From: an uncultured Ruminobacter sp.
GTDB taxonomy: Bacteria; Pseudomonadota; Gammaproteobacteria; Enterobacterales; Succinivibrionaceae
Length of the DNA: 10,493 nucleotides
Direction: 5' to 3'
Assembly: GCA_900767005.1 (NCBI GenBank)
Contig: CAAFXL010000240.1
Location: forward strand, 1 to 10,493
Positions 1 through 6,881 of the stretch are shown one piece after another. Below the pieces are notes generated by a model, which saw nothing but the letters and a program-made list of their open reading frames with translations, ran no database searches and was not told the DNA's origin. Position 1 is the stretch's first letter. Every line of letters begins with the position of its first letter. A program made the position numbers and the translations under genes.

Positions 1-46
1 TCTCTTCGGGAAAATAATCACAAAATCAATTAATCAATTCGATTTA

Positions 47-67
47 GAGCAGTGTTTTGCACTGCTC
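47..67. repeat. Perfect 8-bp inverted repeat (hairpin), possible terminator
   Basis: GAGCAGTG (47-54) and CACTGCTC (60-67) are exact reverse complements around a 5-base loop (TTTTG). It is the only GC-containing hairpin downstream of dnaG before the window edge, so it may end dnaG transcription, or that of a rightward gene whose end lies beyond the left edge. Neither side carries a continuous T-run, so a textbook intrinsic terminator is not shown. Confidence 0.45.
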
Positions 68-153
68 CATTTGTCGTGCTTTCAATTTAGCTGTGAATAA
101 TAACATAATTACACTTTTATTGATTATATTTTTCTTAAAATTTTACTTAATTT

Positions 154-1980
154 CTAAAAGTTTAATTCTTTAGATTTCTTAGTCAAAAATTCAAATTCAG
201 CTAATTCTTCTGGAGTTAATCCTTCAGGTTTTGTTGATTTAGCAATATAATCTCTTTTCTTTTCAGATAGTACATCTAAAATTACTTGTCTAATTAATCT
301 TATAAAATCACCTACATTAACCTCATAAATCTCATTAAGTGAGGTTTCTTCAATGCTAAGTAATTGTCTAATAAAATTATAAATTTTTTGATTATCACTA
401 AATTCTTCTAACATAACCCCAGATTTAATTTCAGGATTTCTTTGTAAGATTCCTAAAACTTGCCCTAAGATTTCTACACGTTTATTAGAATATTTTTGCA
501 AGATACCTACTAGCATATCAGGATTTTGGATATATCTAAAATAATCAGGATGCACAAATAGTTGTCTAATTAACCATTGAAAGTTGGTTGGGTCTTTAAT
601 TTTTGGTAGATTATTTGGAGATGAATTATTATGGTAATTATCCCCTTGGTTAGGATAACCATTACTATTCATTTTTGCTTTAAAAATTGCATCTAATTGA
701 TCGATTGGGCAATTTACTAAGGCTGATACCGCAAGCTTAAAAGTTTCTCTCGTTACGCTTGCTCGATTATTCATTCTCATATAAATATAAGAAGCTTCAT
801 TTATGCAGCCAATTTGCCCTGATCTTTCATAAACATTATATTTAGCGTTTAATTCACTAATGATATAGTCAATTAAACTTAATGCATTATCAAATTCAAC
901 TCTTAAACTATCAGCCCCAAAGGTTCTTACAAAGGTATCAGGGTCATGTTCTTTAGGTAAGAAACAAAATGAAAACACCTTATCATCTTCAACCACACCT
1001 AAAGAGTTTTCTAAAACTCGCCATGCAGCATGGCGACCTGCATCGTCGCCATCATAACAAAACTTAATATGGTCTGTTTGCTTTAAAAGTAATTCAATTT
1101 GCTCAGTAGTAGTTGCAGTACCTAATGAAGCTACAGCATTATGAAAACCATATTGATCTAGAGCAATAACATCCATATATCCTTCAGTTACTAAGATATA
1201 ACTAAAGTCTTCAGTTCTAAGCTTTCTAACATAATCAAGATTAAATAATTCCCAACCCTTTTTATATATGGTACTTTCTTTTGAGTTTATATATTTTGGC
1301 TTTGAGTTATCTAAAACTCGACCGCCTAAACCTATAGTTCTACCTCTTTTATCACGAATTGGAATAATTAATCGATTACGAAATGTGTCATAAGATTTAC
1401 CGCCATCAGATAAATTAAGTAAACCAATTTCAACTAAACTATTTTGTAAATCAATATTATTTTGAGGATTTAAGCGTGACTTTAAAAAATTCCAATCATC
1501 AGGAGCAAAGCCAATATGATACTTTTCAACTGTAGTTCGACTTAAACCACGATGTTCTAAGTAGTCTAATGCTTTACTATTACGATAAAGTTCCTGTTCA
1601 TAAAACCTTACTGCTGATTCCATTAATGAATAGTAATTCTGAGTTTTTACTTTATCTTCTGGATTAAAATTACCATTATTTTCATATTCAACTTCAACCC
1701 CAGCAATAGATGCAATGATTTCTACAGCTTCAGGATAAGTAACATGATCATATTCCATGATAAAGTTAATGGCATTACCCGCCTTATGACAACCAAAACA
1801 ATTATAAAATTGCTTACCTTGATGTACACTAAAGCTTGGAGTCTTTTCTGAGTGAAATGGACAACATGCCATAAAGGTATTTCCACCAGAACGTTTAAGT
1901 TTAACTCTTGAACTTATAACGTCTACGATATCAACTTTTTCTAAAAGTCTTGAAATAAAGGATTTACTTATAAATGGCAT
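154..1980 (-). CDS. dnaG: DNA primase DnaG
   Basis: DnaG makes the short RNA primers for Okazaki fragments and leading-strand starts, working with the replicative helicase DnaB. At 608 residues it is slightly longer than the 581 of E. coli. The N-terminal CHC2 zinc finger is intact (C40, H43, C61, C64, within CCPFHSEKTPSF and NCFGC). The RNA polymerase core follows, with the TOPRIM domain showing EGYMD at 266-270 (acidic residue E266) and YDGDDAG at 309-315 (D310, D312). An Asn-rich linker at about 436-460 leads to the helicase-binding C-terminal domain (about 465-608). The ATG at 1980 has GGTGA at 1985-1989 as ribosome binding site. The gene is not flanked by rpsU upstream (apaH is there, divergent), and no rpoD start is visible in the 153 bases downstream, so the classic rpsU-dnaG-rpoD order is not kept here. 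Confidence 0.98.
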   Translation of the reverse strand: MPFISKSFISRLLEKVDIVDVISSRVKLKRSGGNTFMACCPFHSEKTPSFSVHQGKQFYNCFGCHKAGNAINFIMEYDHVTYPEAVEIIASIAGVEVEYENNGNFNPEDKVKTQNYYSLMESAVRFYEQELYRNSKALDYLEHRGLSRTTVEKYHIGFAPDDWNFLKSRLNPQNNIDLQNSLVEIGLLNLSDGGKSYDTFRNRLIIPIRDKRGRTIGLGGRVLDNSKPKYINSKESTIYKKGWELFNLDYVRKLRTEDFSYILVTEGYMDVIALDQYGFHNAVASLGTATTTEQIELLLKQTDHIKFCYDGDDAGRHAAWRVLENSLGVVEDDKVFSFCFLPKEHDPDTFVRTFGADSLRVEFDNALSLIDYIISELNAKYNVYERSGQIGCINEASYIYMRMNNRASVTRETFKLAVSALVNCPIDQLDAIFKAKMNSNGYPNQGDNYHNNSSPNNLPKIKDPTNFQWLIRQLFVHPDYFRYIQNPDMLVGILQKYSNKRVEILGQVLGILQRNPEIKSGVMLEEFSDNQKIYNFIRQLLSIEETSLNEIYEVNVGDFIRLIRQVILDVLSEKKRDYIAKSTKPEGLTPEELAEFEFLTKKSKELNF

Positions 1981-2015
1981 ATATTCACCGCTTAAAATAT
2001 ACTCAGAAAAATATA

Positions 2016-2043
2016 ATCTTATTTTTATCTTATCATTTTACAA
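2016..2043 (-). promoter_or_regulatory. Candidate dnaG promoter
   Basis: On the minus strand TTGTAA (2038-2043) and TAAGAT (2016-2021) are separated by 16 bases and lie just upstream of the dnaG ribosome binding site. The region is so AT-rich that other pairs are possible, so this is a weak call. Confidence 0.3.
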
Positions 2044-2102
2044 TATTACAATATTTTAAATATAATAATTTGAAAAAGCACTCATTAATCGGTATTTCAA
2101 AA

Positions 2103-2132
2103 TTTAAAATTAAAAATTAAATCTGTTATAAT
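2103..2132 (+). promoter_or_regulatory. apaH promoter with extended -10
   Basis: A perfect -10 box TATAAT (2127-2132) is preceded by TG plus one base (2124-2126), giving an extended -10 element. The -35 is weak (TTTAAA at 2103-2108, 18-base spacer), as is usual for extended -10 promoters. The start of transcription would be near 2139, leaving a 5' leader of under 20 bases before the apaH ATG. Confidence 0.65.
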
Positions 2133-2155
2133 AACGAAATACTGGAGATAACTAA

Positions 2156-2995
2156 ATGGCTATATATTGTGTTGGCGATGTCCACGGTTGCTATAACGAA
2201 TTAAAAAAATTAATAAAAATAATCGATTTTGATAAAAACCATGATGAATTATTACTTACAGGAGACATTATTGGTCGCGGACCAAATCCTTTAGAAGTAG
2301 TTAATCTTATTATGGATTTAGGCGATCGTGCTCAGTTTGTTCTAGGAAATCATGATTTAAACTTTTTATCTATAGCTTTAGGCTTAAAAAAGGCTAAGAA
2401 AAAAGATAATCTTGATAAACTTCTTAACTCCAAAAATTTAGACAACATCATTGATTTCTTTTTAAGTAAACCTTTGATGTATATTCACCCATCATCTCCA
2501 ATTTGCCTAGCTCATGCAGGGATTAATCCAAAATGGGATCTTGATAAAGCCTATACGCTTGCTAAAGAAGTTGAAGAAGTCCTTAAAAACCGCACCACTG
2601 CCATAAGCTTTTTAAGTGAGATGTTTGGAGATCTTCCTAATGAATGGAATGATAATCTAACTGGAAACGATAGATATCGTTTTATCACCAATTCTTTTAC
2701 GAGAATGCGTTTTTGTTACCCTGATGGCAAACTTGAGTTAAACCATAAGAGTACCCCTGAAAATGGTATTGCTGATGGCTTAGTTCCATGGTATGAACTA
2801 CATACTGAGCCTTTTGATAAGAATAACCAATACACTTTAATTTTTGGTCACTGGGCAGCTTTAGGTGGAAGATATTGTCATCCTAAAGCTAAGAATCTTG
2901 ATACAGGATGCGTGTGGGGCAATAAATTAACTATGTGGTGCTATGACACAGATACTATTTATAGCGTACAAAGCACCTCAAAAATTAAAGACTAA
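2156..2995 (+). CDS. apaH: Symmetrical bis(5'-nucleosyl)-tetraphosphatase (Ap4A hydrolase)
   Basis: ApaH hydrolyses diadenosine tetraphosphate to two ADP and can act on Np4-capped RNA ends; it is a cytosolic metallophosphatase. The 279 residues match E. coli ApaH (280) throughout. Metal and phosphate motifs are in the family order: GDVHG (7-11), GDIIGRG (36-42), GNHD (64-67), HAGI (120-123), GHWA (231-234) and LDTGC (248-252). The conserved FITNSFTRMRFC stretch is at 176-187. The ATG at 2156 has GGAG at 2144-2147 with 8-base spacing. The gene is divergent from dnaG and convergent with folA, overlapping it by 4 bases; a tail-to-tail apaH/folA pair is also found in E. coli. The pdxA-ksgA-apaG genes that precede apaH in enterobacteria are absent here, so it appears to be transcribed from its own promoter. 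Confidence 0.97.
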   Translation: MAIYCVGDVHGCYNELKKLIKIIDFDKNHDELLLTGDIIGRGPNPLEVVNLIMDLGDRAQFVLGNHDLNFLSIALGLKKAKKKDNLDKLLNSKNLDNIIDFFLSKPLMYIHPSSPICLAHAGINPKWDLDKAYTLAKEVEEVLKNRTTAISFLSEMFGDLPNEWNDNLTGNDRYRFITNSFTRMRFCYPDGKLELNHKSTPENGIADGLVPWYELHTEPFDKNNQYTLIFGHWAALGGRYCHPKAKNLDTGCVWGNKLTMWCYDTDTIYSVQSTSKIKD

Positions 2996-3004
2996 TTAGT
3001 CTTT
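2987..3004. terminator. 18-bp palindrome spanning the overlapping apaH and folA stops; probable bidirectional terminator
   Basis: AAAGACTAATTAGTCTTT is a perfect palindrome. Its centre holds both the TAA of apaH (2993-2995) and the TAG of folA (2992-2994, minus strand). As RNA it folds into a 7-bp stem with an AATT loop. On the minus strand it is followed by AATTTTTG, a moderate U-tract, so it plausibly ends the long cluster that finishes with folA. On the plus strand the T-run is only the three bases closing the stem, so termination of apaH is less certain. Confidence 0.55.
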
Positions 3005-3480
3005 CGTTCATAGATTTTAAAGATTAAATCATATTGATTTTTTTCATCCTTCTTATCAATAAAGGATGAAATTAATCTAAAATCATTTTCATCATATTTT
3101 GGGAAATAGGTATCACCTTCAATATTAGCATCAACATAAGTTATATATAATCTATCAACAAATTTGATGGCATGCTGATAAATCGTACCTCCACCAATAA
3201 TAAAGGCATTATCATTACCCACCATCTTTATTGCATCTTCTAAAGATGAACACTTAATAACTCCATCAGGAACTACAAAACTATCATTAGAAGTAATTAC
3301 AATATTTTTGCGATTTGGTAATGCTCTACCAATACTTTCAAAGGTTTTTCTCCCCATGATTACAGTGGAACCTACTGTAGTCTTCTTAAAAAATGCTAGA
3401 TCTTTAGGTAAATGCCAAGGCATTCCCCCATCTTTACCAATCACAAAATCTCTAGTATGAGCAACAATTATTGAGATCAT
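2992..3480 (-). CDS. folA: Dihydrofolate reductase
   Basis: FolA reduces dihydrofolate to tetrahydrofolate with NADPH, supplying one-carbon units for thymidylate, purines and formyl-methionine, and is the target of trimethoprim. The 162 residues align end to end with E. coli FolA (159). MPWHLPKDL (20-28) carries the catalytic acid D27, with F31 following. VIMGRKTFESIGRALPNRKN (40-59) contains the NADPH-contacting GRKT and substrate-binding R57. IIGGG starts the second nucleotide-binding loop, and EGDTYFP is near the C-terminus. Position 30 is Phe where E. coli has Trp, which is common in the family and not evidence of resistance by itself. The ATG overlaps the stop of the upstream yjjB-like gene (TAATG) and has GGTGG just upstream, so translation is probably coupled. 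It is the last gene of the minus-strand cluster. Confidence 0.98.
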   Translation of the reverse strand: MISIIVAHTRDFVIGKDGGMPWHLPKDLAFFKKTTVGSTVIMGRKTFESIGRALPNRKNIVITSNDSFVVPDGVIKCSSLEDAIKMVGNDNAFIIGGGTIYQHAIKFVDRLYITYVDANIEGDTYFPKYDENDFRLISSFIDKKDEKNQYDLIFKIYERKTN

Positions 3481-3950
3481 TAAACCACCGGTCTGTTTCT
3501 ATAGAAAAATAAAGGAGGAAGAGCAATACCAAGTCCCATGGCTAGCATTACCGCTAAAGTTGTCATCCCATTTTGGAAAAACTGCTCAACATACTTAGTA
3601 TAATCAGTATCATAATTATGTAAGTAAATTATGGATAACAAAGTTGTATAAGCGTATTTTCCTGGAATTATCGGAATAATGCTAGCAACTGTAAATACTG
3701 GTCTTGGTACTTTTAACTTTGGACCAACATAAATAAATATCAAACTTATAATAATACTTGATAAGAAAGTTGCAACTACTATCCCAAAATCAAATCCAGT
3801 CATAAAAATAGTTCTAGATAAATGAGCTATTCCCCCACCAAAAGCAACATAAATTAAATATCGCTTTGGAACTGCAAAAAGCATAGCAAAACCAACAGCC
3901 GGAAAAGTAGACATTATAAAATCTAATATTAGTGAAGTTACTTGATTCAT
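3480..3950 (-). CDS. yjjB: YjjB-like small subunit of a ThrE-family exporter
   Basis: This is a 156-residue integral membrane protein matching E. coli YjjB (157) along its length. Shared stretches are FPAVGFAMLF (16-25), AHLSRTIFMT (42-51) and VFTVASIIPIIPGKYAYTTL (85-104), the last covering the conserved proline/glycine motif of the family. About four or five hydrophobic segments are visible (roughly 9-26, 31-50, 55-76, 86-110, 128-150). YjjB corresponds to the C-terminal part of the single-chain threonine/serine exporter ThrE. In E. coli the YjjP and YjjB pair has been reported to export succinate. The upstream yjjP-like gene ends 12 bases before this ATG, and AGGAG (3956-3960) serves as ribosome binding site. 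The stop shares its last A with the folA start. The transported substrate here is inferred, not shown. Confidence 0.9.
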   Translation of the reverse strand: MNQVTSLILDFIMSTFPAVGFAMLFAVPKRYLIYVAFGGGIAHLSRTIFMTGFDFGIVVATFLSSIIISLIFIYVGPKLKVPRPVFTVASIIPIIPGKYAYTTLLSIIYLHNYDTDYTKYVEQFFQNGMTTLAVMLAMGLGIALPPLFFYRNRPVV

Positions 3951-3962
3951 TTTCGCTCCTAT

Positions 3963-4730
3963 TTATAAAAAATAAGCATGTGAAAAAACTAGAGCTGAAA
4001 TTATTCCCACGCACACTGATGCTAATAATACAGTTGCGGTAAATAATCTACTTAATCCCATTTGATGGTAACCTTTAAACACATCTAAAATCCCATTCAT
4101 AAATGGAAAACCAGGAACTAATAACAACACACTTACAGTTAGAGCTACCGTTAAATCTTCATTTGATAAAGGATAAATAAAAGAACTAATTAACGTAGTA
4201 ACTAAAGTTGCAATAAAACCACTCATTGCAAAGATAAAGAGCACAAATAGGTGTTTTGATTGCATAAATAGGCGAGCTGCCATAGTAATAAAGCCTGAGA
4301 AAAATCCCACTACACAAGCATCAAAACTACCACCATTTAAATAGGAGAAGCCTAATGTTGAAACCCCGATTACAAAACACATAAGAAGTGGATGATATGA
4401 AAAATTTTTTAGATTTTTTAAAAATTCATCAACTTCTTCTAAAGTAACCTTTTGTTTTTCAACATCTAAACATAACCTAGTTAATTGGTATAATTTAGTC
4501 ATATTTATGCCAATACCATCGACACGCTTAACTACTGAACACACCTCATCATCTTTTTTAACCGTTAAAATGATGTGAGTAGGAGCCACTACAACTTCTG
4601 AATTATATCCAAAAGCTTTTGATAAACGTTCGGTAGTCTGAATAATTAATCTTGTTTCTGCACTACATGACAATAACGTTGTGGCATACTTAAGTAAAAC
4701 CGAAGCAACATAATTAATTGAACTTGACAT
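3963..4730 (-). CDS. yjjP: YjjP-like large subunit of a ThrE-family exporter
   Basis: The 255-residue protein matches E. coli YjjP (256). A mostly soluble N-terminal part (1-110) carries the family signature SAETRL (23-28) and the GIGINM segment (72-77). Five hydrophobic segments follow, at about 113-131, 134-153, 161-186, 193-211 and 228-250. The strongly conserved VLLLVPGFPFMNGILDVFKG lies at 201-220. This is the DUF1212 (ThrE N-terminal) half; the other half is the next gene, yjjB-like, so the two probably form one inner-membrane exporter. In E. coli the pair exports succinate, which would suit a fermentative succinate producer, but amino-acid export as in ThrE is an alternative. The ATG has AGGA at 4738-4741, and the gene begins 25 bases after the obgE stop, so it is likely cotranscribed with obgE. 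Confidence 0.9.
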   Translation of the reverse strand: MSSSINYVASVLLKYATTLLSCSAETRLIIQTTERLSKAFGYNSEVVVAPTHIILTVKKDDEVCSVVKRVDGIGINMTKLYQLTRLCLDVEKQKVTLEEVDEFLKNLKNFSYHPLLMCFVIGVSTLGFSYLNGGSFDACVVGFFSGFITMAARLFMQSKHLFVLFIFAMSGFIATLVTTLISSFIYPLSNEDLTVALTVSVLLLVPGFPFMNGILDVFKGYHQMGLSRLFTATVLLASVCVGIISALVFSHAYFL

Positions 4731-4755
4731 AAATATATCCTAAATTACTATTTAT

Positions 4756-5931
4756 CTATTTCTTGTCATCTTCATCAAAAAATTCATCATCAAAATCTTC
4801 CCAATCATCTTCTTCATCAAATTGAGGTACTTTCTGAGATTCATCTTCCTTGGTTGGCCATACAAAAGTATCATTTAAATTATCAACTTTACCCTCTTCT
4901 AAAGCTTGAGCTTCTTTACGTTTAACTTCGTCTAATAGATCCCAAACTTCATATGATAATTCTGTAACATTCTTATTTGAAAGAGCAGAAATTACAAAAT
5001 ATTTAGCATCTTTTCGATCTAATTTAGTTAAAATTTCATCAATTGTTGTTTGAACTTCTTCATCACTTAATAAGTCGCATTTATTAAATACTAACCAGCG
5101 TTCTTTCTCATATAGTCTTTCACTATAATTCTTTAATTCTTCTTCAATAACCTTAATGTTATTTACAACATCAGAACCATCTACTGGACAGATATCAACT
5201 AAATGTAATAAAACACGACATCTTTCTAAATGGCGTAAAAATCTGTGTCCTAGACCTGCGCCTTCCGAAGCACCTTCAATTAATCCAGGAATATCAGCTA
5301 CAACAAAGCTTTTACCTTCAGTTAATCTTACTACCCCTAAACTTGGAACTAAAGTTGTAAATGGATAATCTGCAATCTTAGGTCTTGCCGCACTAACTCT
5401 AGTAATAAAAGTAGATTTACCAGCATTAGGAAGACCAAGCATACCAACATCAGCTAAAAGCATTAGTTCTAAACGAAGGTATCTTCGATCTCCTGGTGTA
5501 CCATCAGTTTTTTGTCTAGGAGCACGATTAATAGAACTCTTAAATCTAGTGTTACCTAAACCGTGGAAACCACCCTTAGCTACTAGTAATTTTTGACCAT
5601 TAACTAAAAGGTCCCCAAGAACTTCACCAGTATCTTCATCAATAGCTCTAGTTCCAACCGGCACTAATAAAACCTTATCTTCGCCTCTAGCTCCAGTACA
5701 ATCAGCACCGCGACCATTTTCGCCACGACCTGCGTTAAAATGTTTTTGGAATTGATAATCAACTAATGTATTAAGATTAGAATCTGCAATTAAAAATACA
5801 TCACCACCATCGCCGCCATCACCGCCATCAGGTCCCCCTTTAGGAATATACTTTTCACGTCTAAAGCTAACACAGCCATTACCGCCATCACCAGCTTCAA
5901 CTAAAACTACAGCTTCATCAACAAACTTCAT
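4756..5931 (-). CDS. obgE: Obg family ribosome-assembly GTPase ObgE/CgtA
   Basis: ObgE is an essential GTPase that binds the 50S subunit during late assembly and links ribosome status to the (p)ppGpp response. At 391 residues it equals E. coli ObgE (390). The glycine-rich Obg fold covers 1-158 (KGGPDGGDGGDGGDV at 31-45). The G domain shows G1 GLPNAGKST (166-174), G2 FTTL (191-194), G3 DIPGL (213-217), G4 NKCD (283-286) and G5 SAL (315-317). A very acidic tail (370-391) ends the protein, as in gammaproteobacterial relatives. The frame can be read upstream to a TTG at 5979, but that segment lies across the terminator behind rpmA. The ATG at 5931 gives the family's MKFVDEA start and has GGAA at 5937-5940. 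The yhbE gene that separates rpmA from obgE in E. coli is missing. Confidence 0.97.
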   Translation of the reverse strand: MKFVDEAVVLVEAGDGGNGCVSFRREKYIPKGGPDGGDGGDGGDVFLIADSNLNTLVDYQFQKHFNAGRGENGRGADCTGARGEDKVLLVPVGTRAIDEDTGEVLGDLLVNGQKLLVAKGGFHGLGNTRFKSSINRAPRQKTDGTPGDRRYLRLELMLLADVGMLGLPNAGKSTFITRVSAARPKIADYPFTTLVPSLGVVRLTEGKSFVVADIPGLIEGASEGAGLGHRFLRHLERCRVLLHLVDICPVDGSDVVNNIKVIEEELKNYSERLYEKERWLVFNKCDLLSDEEVQTTIDEILTKLDRKDAKYFVISALSNKNVTELSYEVWDLLDEVKRKEAQALEEGKVDNLNDTFVWPTKEDESQKVPQFDEEDDWEDFDDEFFDEDDKK

Positions 5932-5960
5932 AACAATTCCAAAAATAAAAATATTATTAG

Positions 5961-5994
5961 AAAAAAAAGACCCTACCAAATGATCGGTAGAGCC
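5961..5994 (-). terminator. Intrinsic terminator or attenuator between rpmA and obgE
   Basis: On the minus strand GGCTCTACC (5994-5986) pairs with GGTAGGGTC (5977-5969) through 9 pairs, two of them G-U, around an 8-base loop, and is followed directly by eight T (5968-5961). This is a standard intrinsic terminator placed 23 bases after the rpmA stop and 30 bases before the obgE ATG. With no clear obgE promoter behind it, read-through at this site may set the level of obgE and the genes after it relative to the ribosomal proteins. Confidence 0.88.
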
Positions 5995-6016
5995 TTATCA
6001 ATAATCATTAAATTAA

Positions 6017-6274
6017 TTATTCAGCAACAACGCTAACGTATCTACGATTACGTGGTCCTTTTACAGTATATTCAACAGTACCATTTGCAGTAGCGAATAA
6101 GGTGTAATCCTTACCACAACCTACATTAGCACCTGGATGAAATTCAGTTCCGCGCTGACGAACTAAAATGTTACCAGCTAAAACTGACTGACCGCCATAA
6201 ACCTTAACACCTAAACGTTGGCCTTGTGAATCACGACCATTGCGGGAACTACCACCAGCTTTCTTGTGTGCCAT
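6017..6274 (-). CDS. rpmA: Large-subunit ribosomal protein bL27
   Basis: bL27 is a small basic protein of the 50S subunit whose N-terminal tail reaches the peptidyl-transferase centre. The 85 residues equal the E. coli length and align fully: MAHKKAGGSSRNGRDS at the start, then VLAGNILVRQRGTEFHPGAN and VGCGKDYTLFA. It begins directly with MAHKKAGG and has no cleavable N-terminal extension of the Firmicutes type. The ATG at 6274 has a strong AAGGAG (6284-6289) that overlaps the TAA of rplU (TAAGGAG), so translation of the two is closely linked. A strong terminator follows the gene. Confidence 0.98.
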   Translation of the reverse strand: MAHKKAGGSSRNGRDSQGQRLGVKVYGGQSVLAGNILVRQRGTEFHPGANVGCGKDYTLFATANGTVEYTVKGPRNRRYVSVVAE

Positions 6275-6287
6275 CTCAATCTACTCC

Positions 6288-6602
6288 TTATGCCTTAATT
6301 GCTGTAACTTTCACTTGAGTGAACCACTGACGATGTCCAGTTACTTTCTGGAAGTGCTTACGACGACGGAACTTAGTAATAGATACCTTTTCACCACCGT
6401 GGATAGAAACAACTTCAGCTTCAACCTTTCCACCATCAACATATGGGGTACCAACCTTAACTTGATCCCCATCGGCAACCATTAACACCTTATCAAATTC
6501 AACGGTTTTACCTACTTCTGCGTCGTTTAATAGTTCAACATCTAAAACGTCGCCTTCAGCTACCTGGTGCTGTTTGCCGCCGGTTAATAAAACTGCGTAC
6601 AT
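6288..6602 (-). CDS. rplU: Large-subunit ribosomal protein bL21
   Basis: bL21 binds 23S rRNA in the 50S subunit. The 104 residues match E. coli L21 (103): MYAVLLTGGKQHQVAEGD at the start, PYVDGGKVEAEVV in the middle, the basic KFRRRKHF (77-84) and GHRQWFT (89-95). It is the first gene of the minus-strand cluster and lies divergent from ispB, the usual gammaproteobacterial arrangement. The ATG at 6602 has GGAG (6610-6613) with 7-base spacing. An inverted repeat just upstream of that site lies in the transcribed leader and may affect its expression. Confidence 0.98.
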   Translation of the reverse strand: MYAVLLTGGKQHQVAEGDVLDVELLNDAEVGKTVEFDKVLMVADGDQVKVGTPYVDGGKVEAEVVSIHGGEKVSITKFRRRKHFQKVTGHRQWFTQVKVTAIKA

Positions 6603-6619
6603 TTAAATACTCCGATAAA

Positions 6620-6654
6620 CCCTTTATGCTCATATTTTTTAAAATGATAAAGGG
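6620..6654 (-). promoter_or_regulatory. Leader hairpin upstream of rplU
   Basis: CCCTTTAT (6654-6647 on the minus strand) and ATAAAGGG (6627-6620) form a perfect 8-bp stem with a 19-base AU-rich loop. The structure lies within the predicted leader of about 75 bases and ends 6 bases before the rplU ribosome binding site. It is not followed by a T-run, so it is not a terminator. A role in translation control or mRNA stability is inference. Confidence 0.5.
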
Positions 6655-6683
6655 ATAAAAAAAACTATACAATATGGTGGCGA

Positions 6684-6712
6684 ATTTTATAGATTTTTCA
6701 TTCTTTTTGCAA
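6684..6712 (-). promoter_or_regulatory. Promoter of rplU-rpmA and the downstream cluster
   Basis: On the minus strand TTGCAA (6712-6707), a 17-base spacer and TAAAAT (6689-6684) form a good sigma-70 type promoter. The bases after the -10 (TCGCCACC) are strikingly GC-rich for this region. Such a discriminator is typical of stable-RNA and ribosomal-protein promoters that are lowered by ppGpp and DksA. Transcription would start near 6677. Confidence 0.65.
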
Positions 6713-6824
6713 GCATTTTTTTATAAATTTTAATCAAGAGTTTATTTTCACTATAAATCTAATAAAATTTTTCAAAAAAACATCTTTTTTCATAATTTAA
6801 TAATTCAAAATTACTAAAGTAAGC

Positions 6825-6830
6825 TATAAT
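6825..6830 (+). promoter_or_regulatory. ispB promoter -10 box
   Basis: A perfect TATAAT stands about 50 bases before the ispB ATG. No good -35 is visible at 16 to 18 bases upstream (the best nearby match is TTCAAA at 6804-6809, spacer 15). Transcription would start near 6837. Confidence 0.5.
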
Positions 6831-6881
6831 TAACCACACATAAGCTAAATTTTTTAATAACTTAATTACTTGGTTCGTACA

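Noticed and set aside
1..33. Open plus-strand frame from the left edge ending in TAA, as the end of a rightward gene
   Set aside because: Only ten codons are visible and none gives a recognisable motif; such a stretch is expected by chance.
47..109. Minus-strand mini-ORF of about 20 codons ending inside the left-edge hairpin
   Set aside because: No ribosome binding site and no recognisable product; most likely chance.
136..145. 10-bp palindrome TAAAATTTTA downstream of dnaG
   Set aside because: Pure A/T and short; expected by chance in such AT-rich sequence.
3814..4014. 66-codon minus-strand ORF across the yjjP/yjjB junction
   Set aside because: It is another frame of two well-supported genes and its composition (many Phe, Asn, Ser, Cys) looks like a shadow of membrane-protein coding sequence.
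5156..5368. 70-codon plus-strand ORF inside obgE
   Set aside because: Antisense to the conserved G domain of obgE; no ribosome binding site or recognisable product.
5811..5835. Repetitive CACCGCCAT-like DNA within obgE, as a possible repeat element
   Set aside because: It encodes the normal glycine-aspartate-rich loop of the Obg fold.
5932..5979. 16-residue N-terminal extension of ObgE from a TTG at 5979
   Set aside because: The segment lies over the rpmA terminator and T-run, and the family starts at the MKFVDEA methionine.
6240..6485. 81-codon plus-strand ORF over rplU and rpmA
   Set aside because: Antisense to two certain ribosomal protein genes; a shadow frame.
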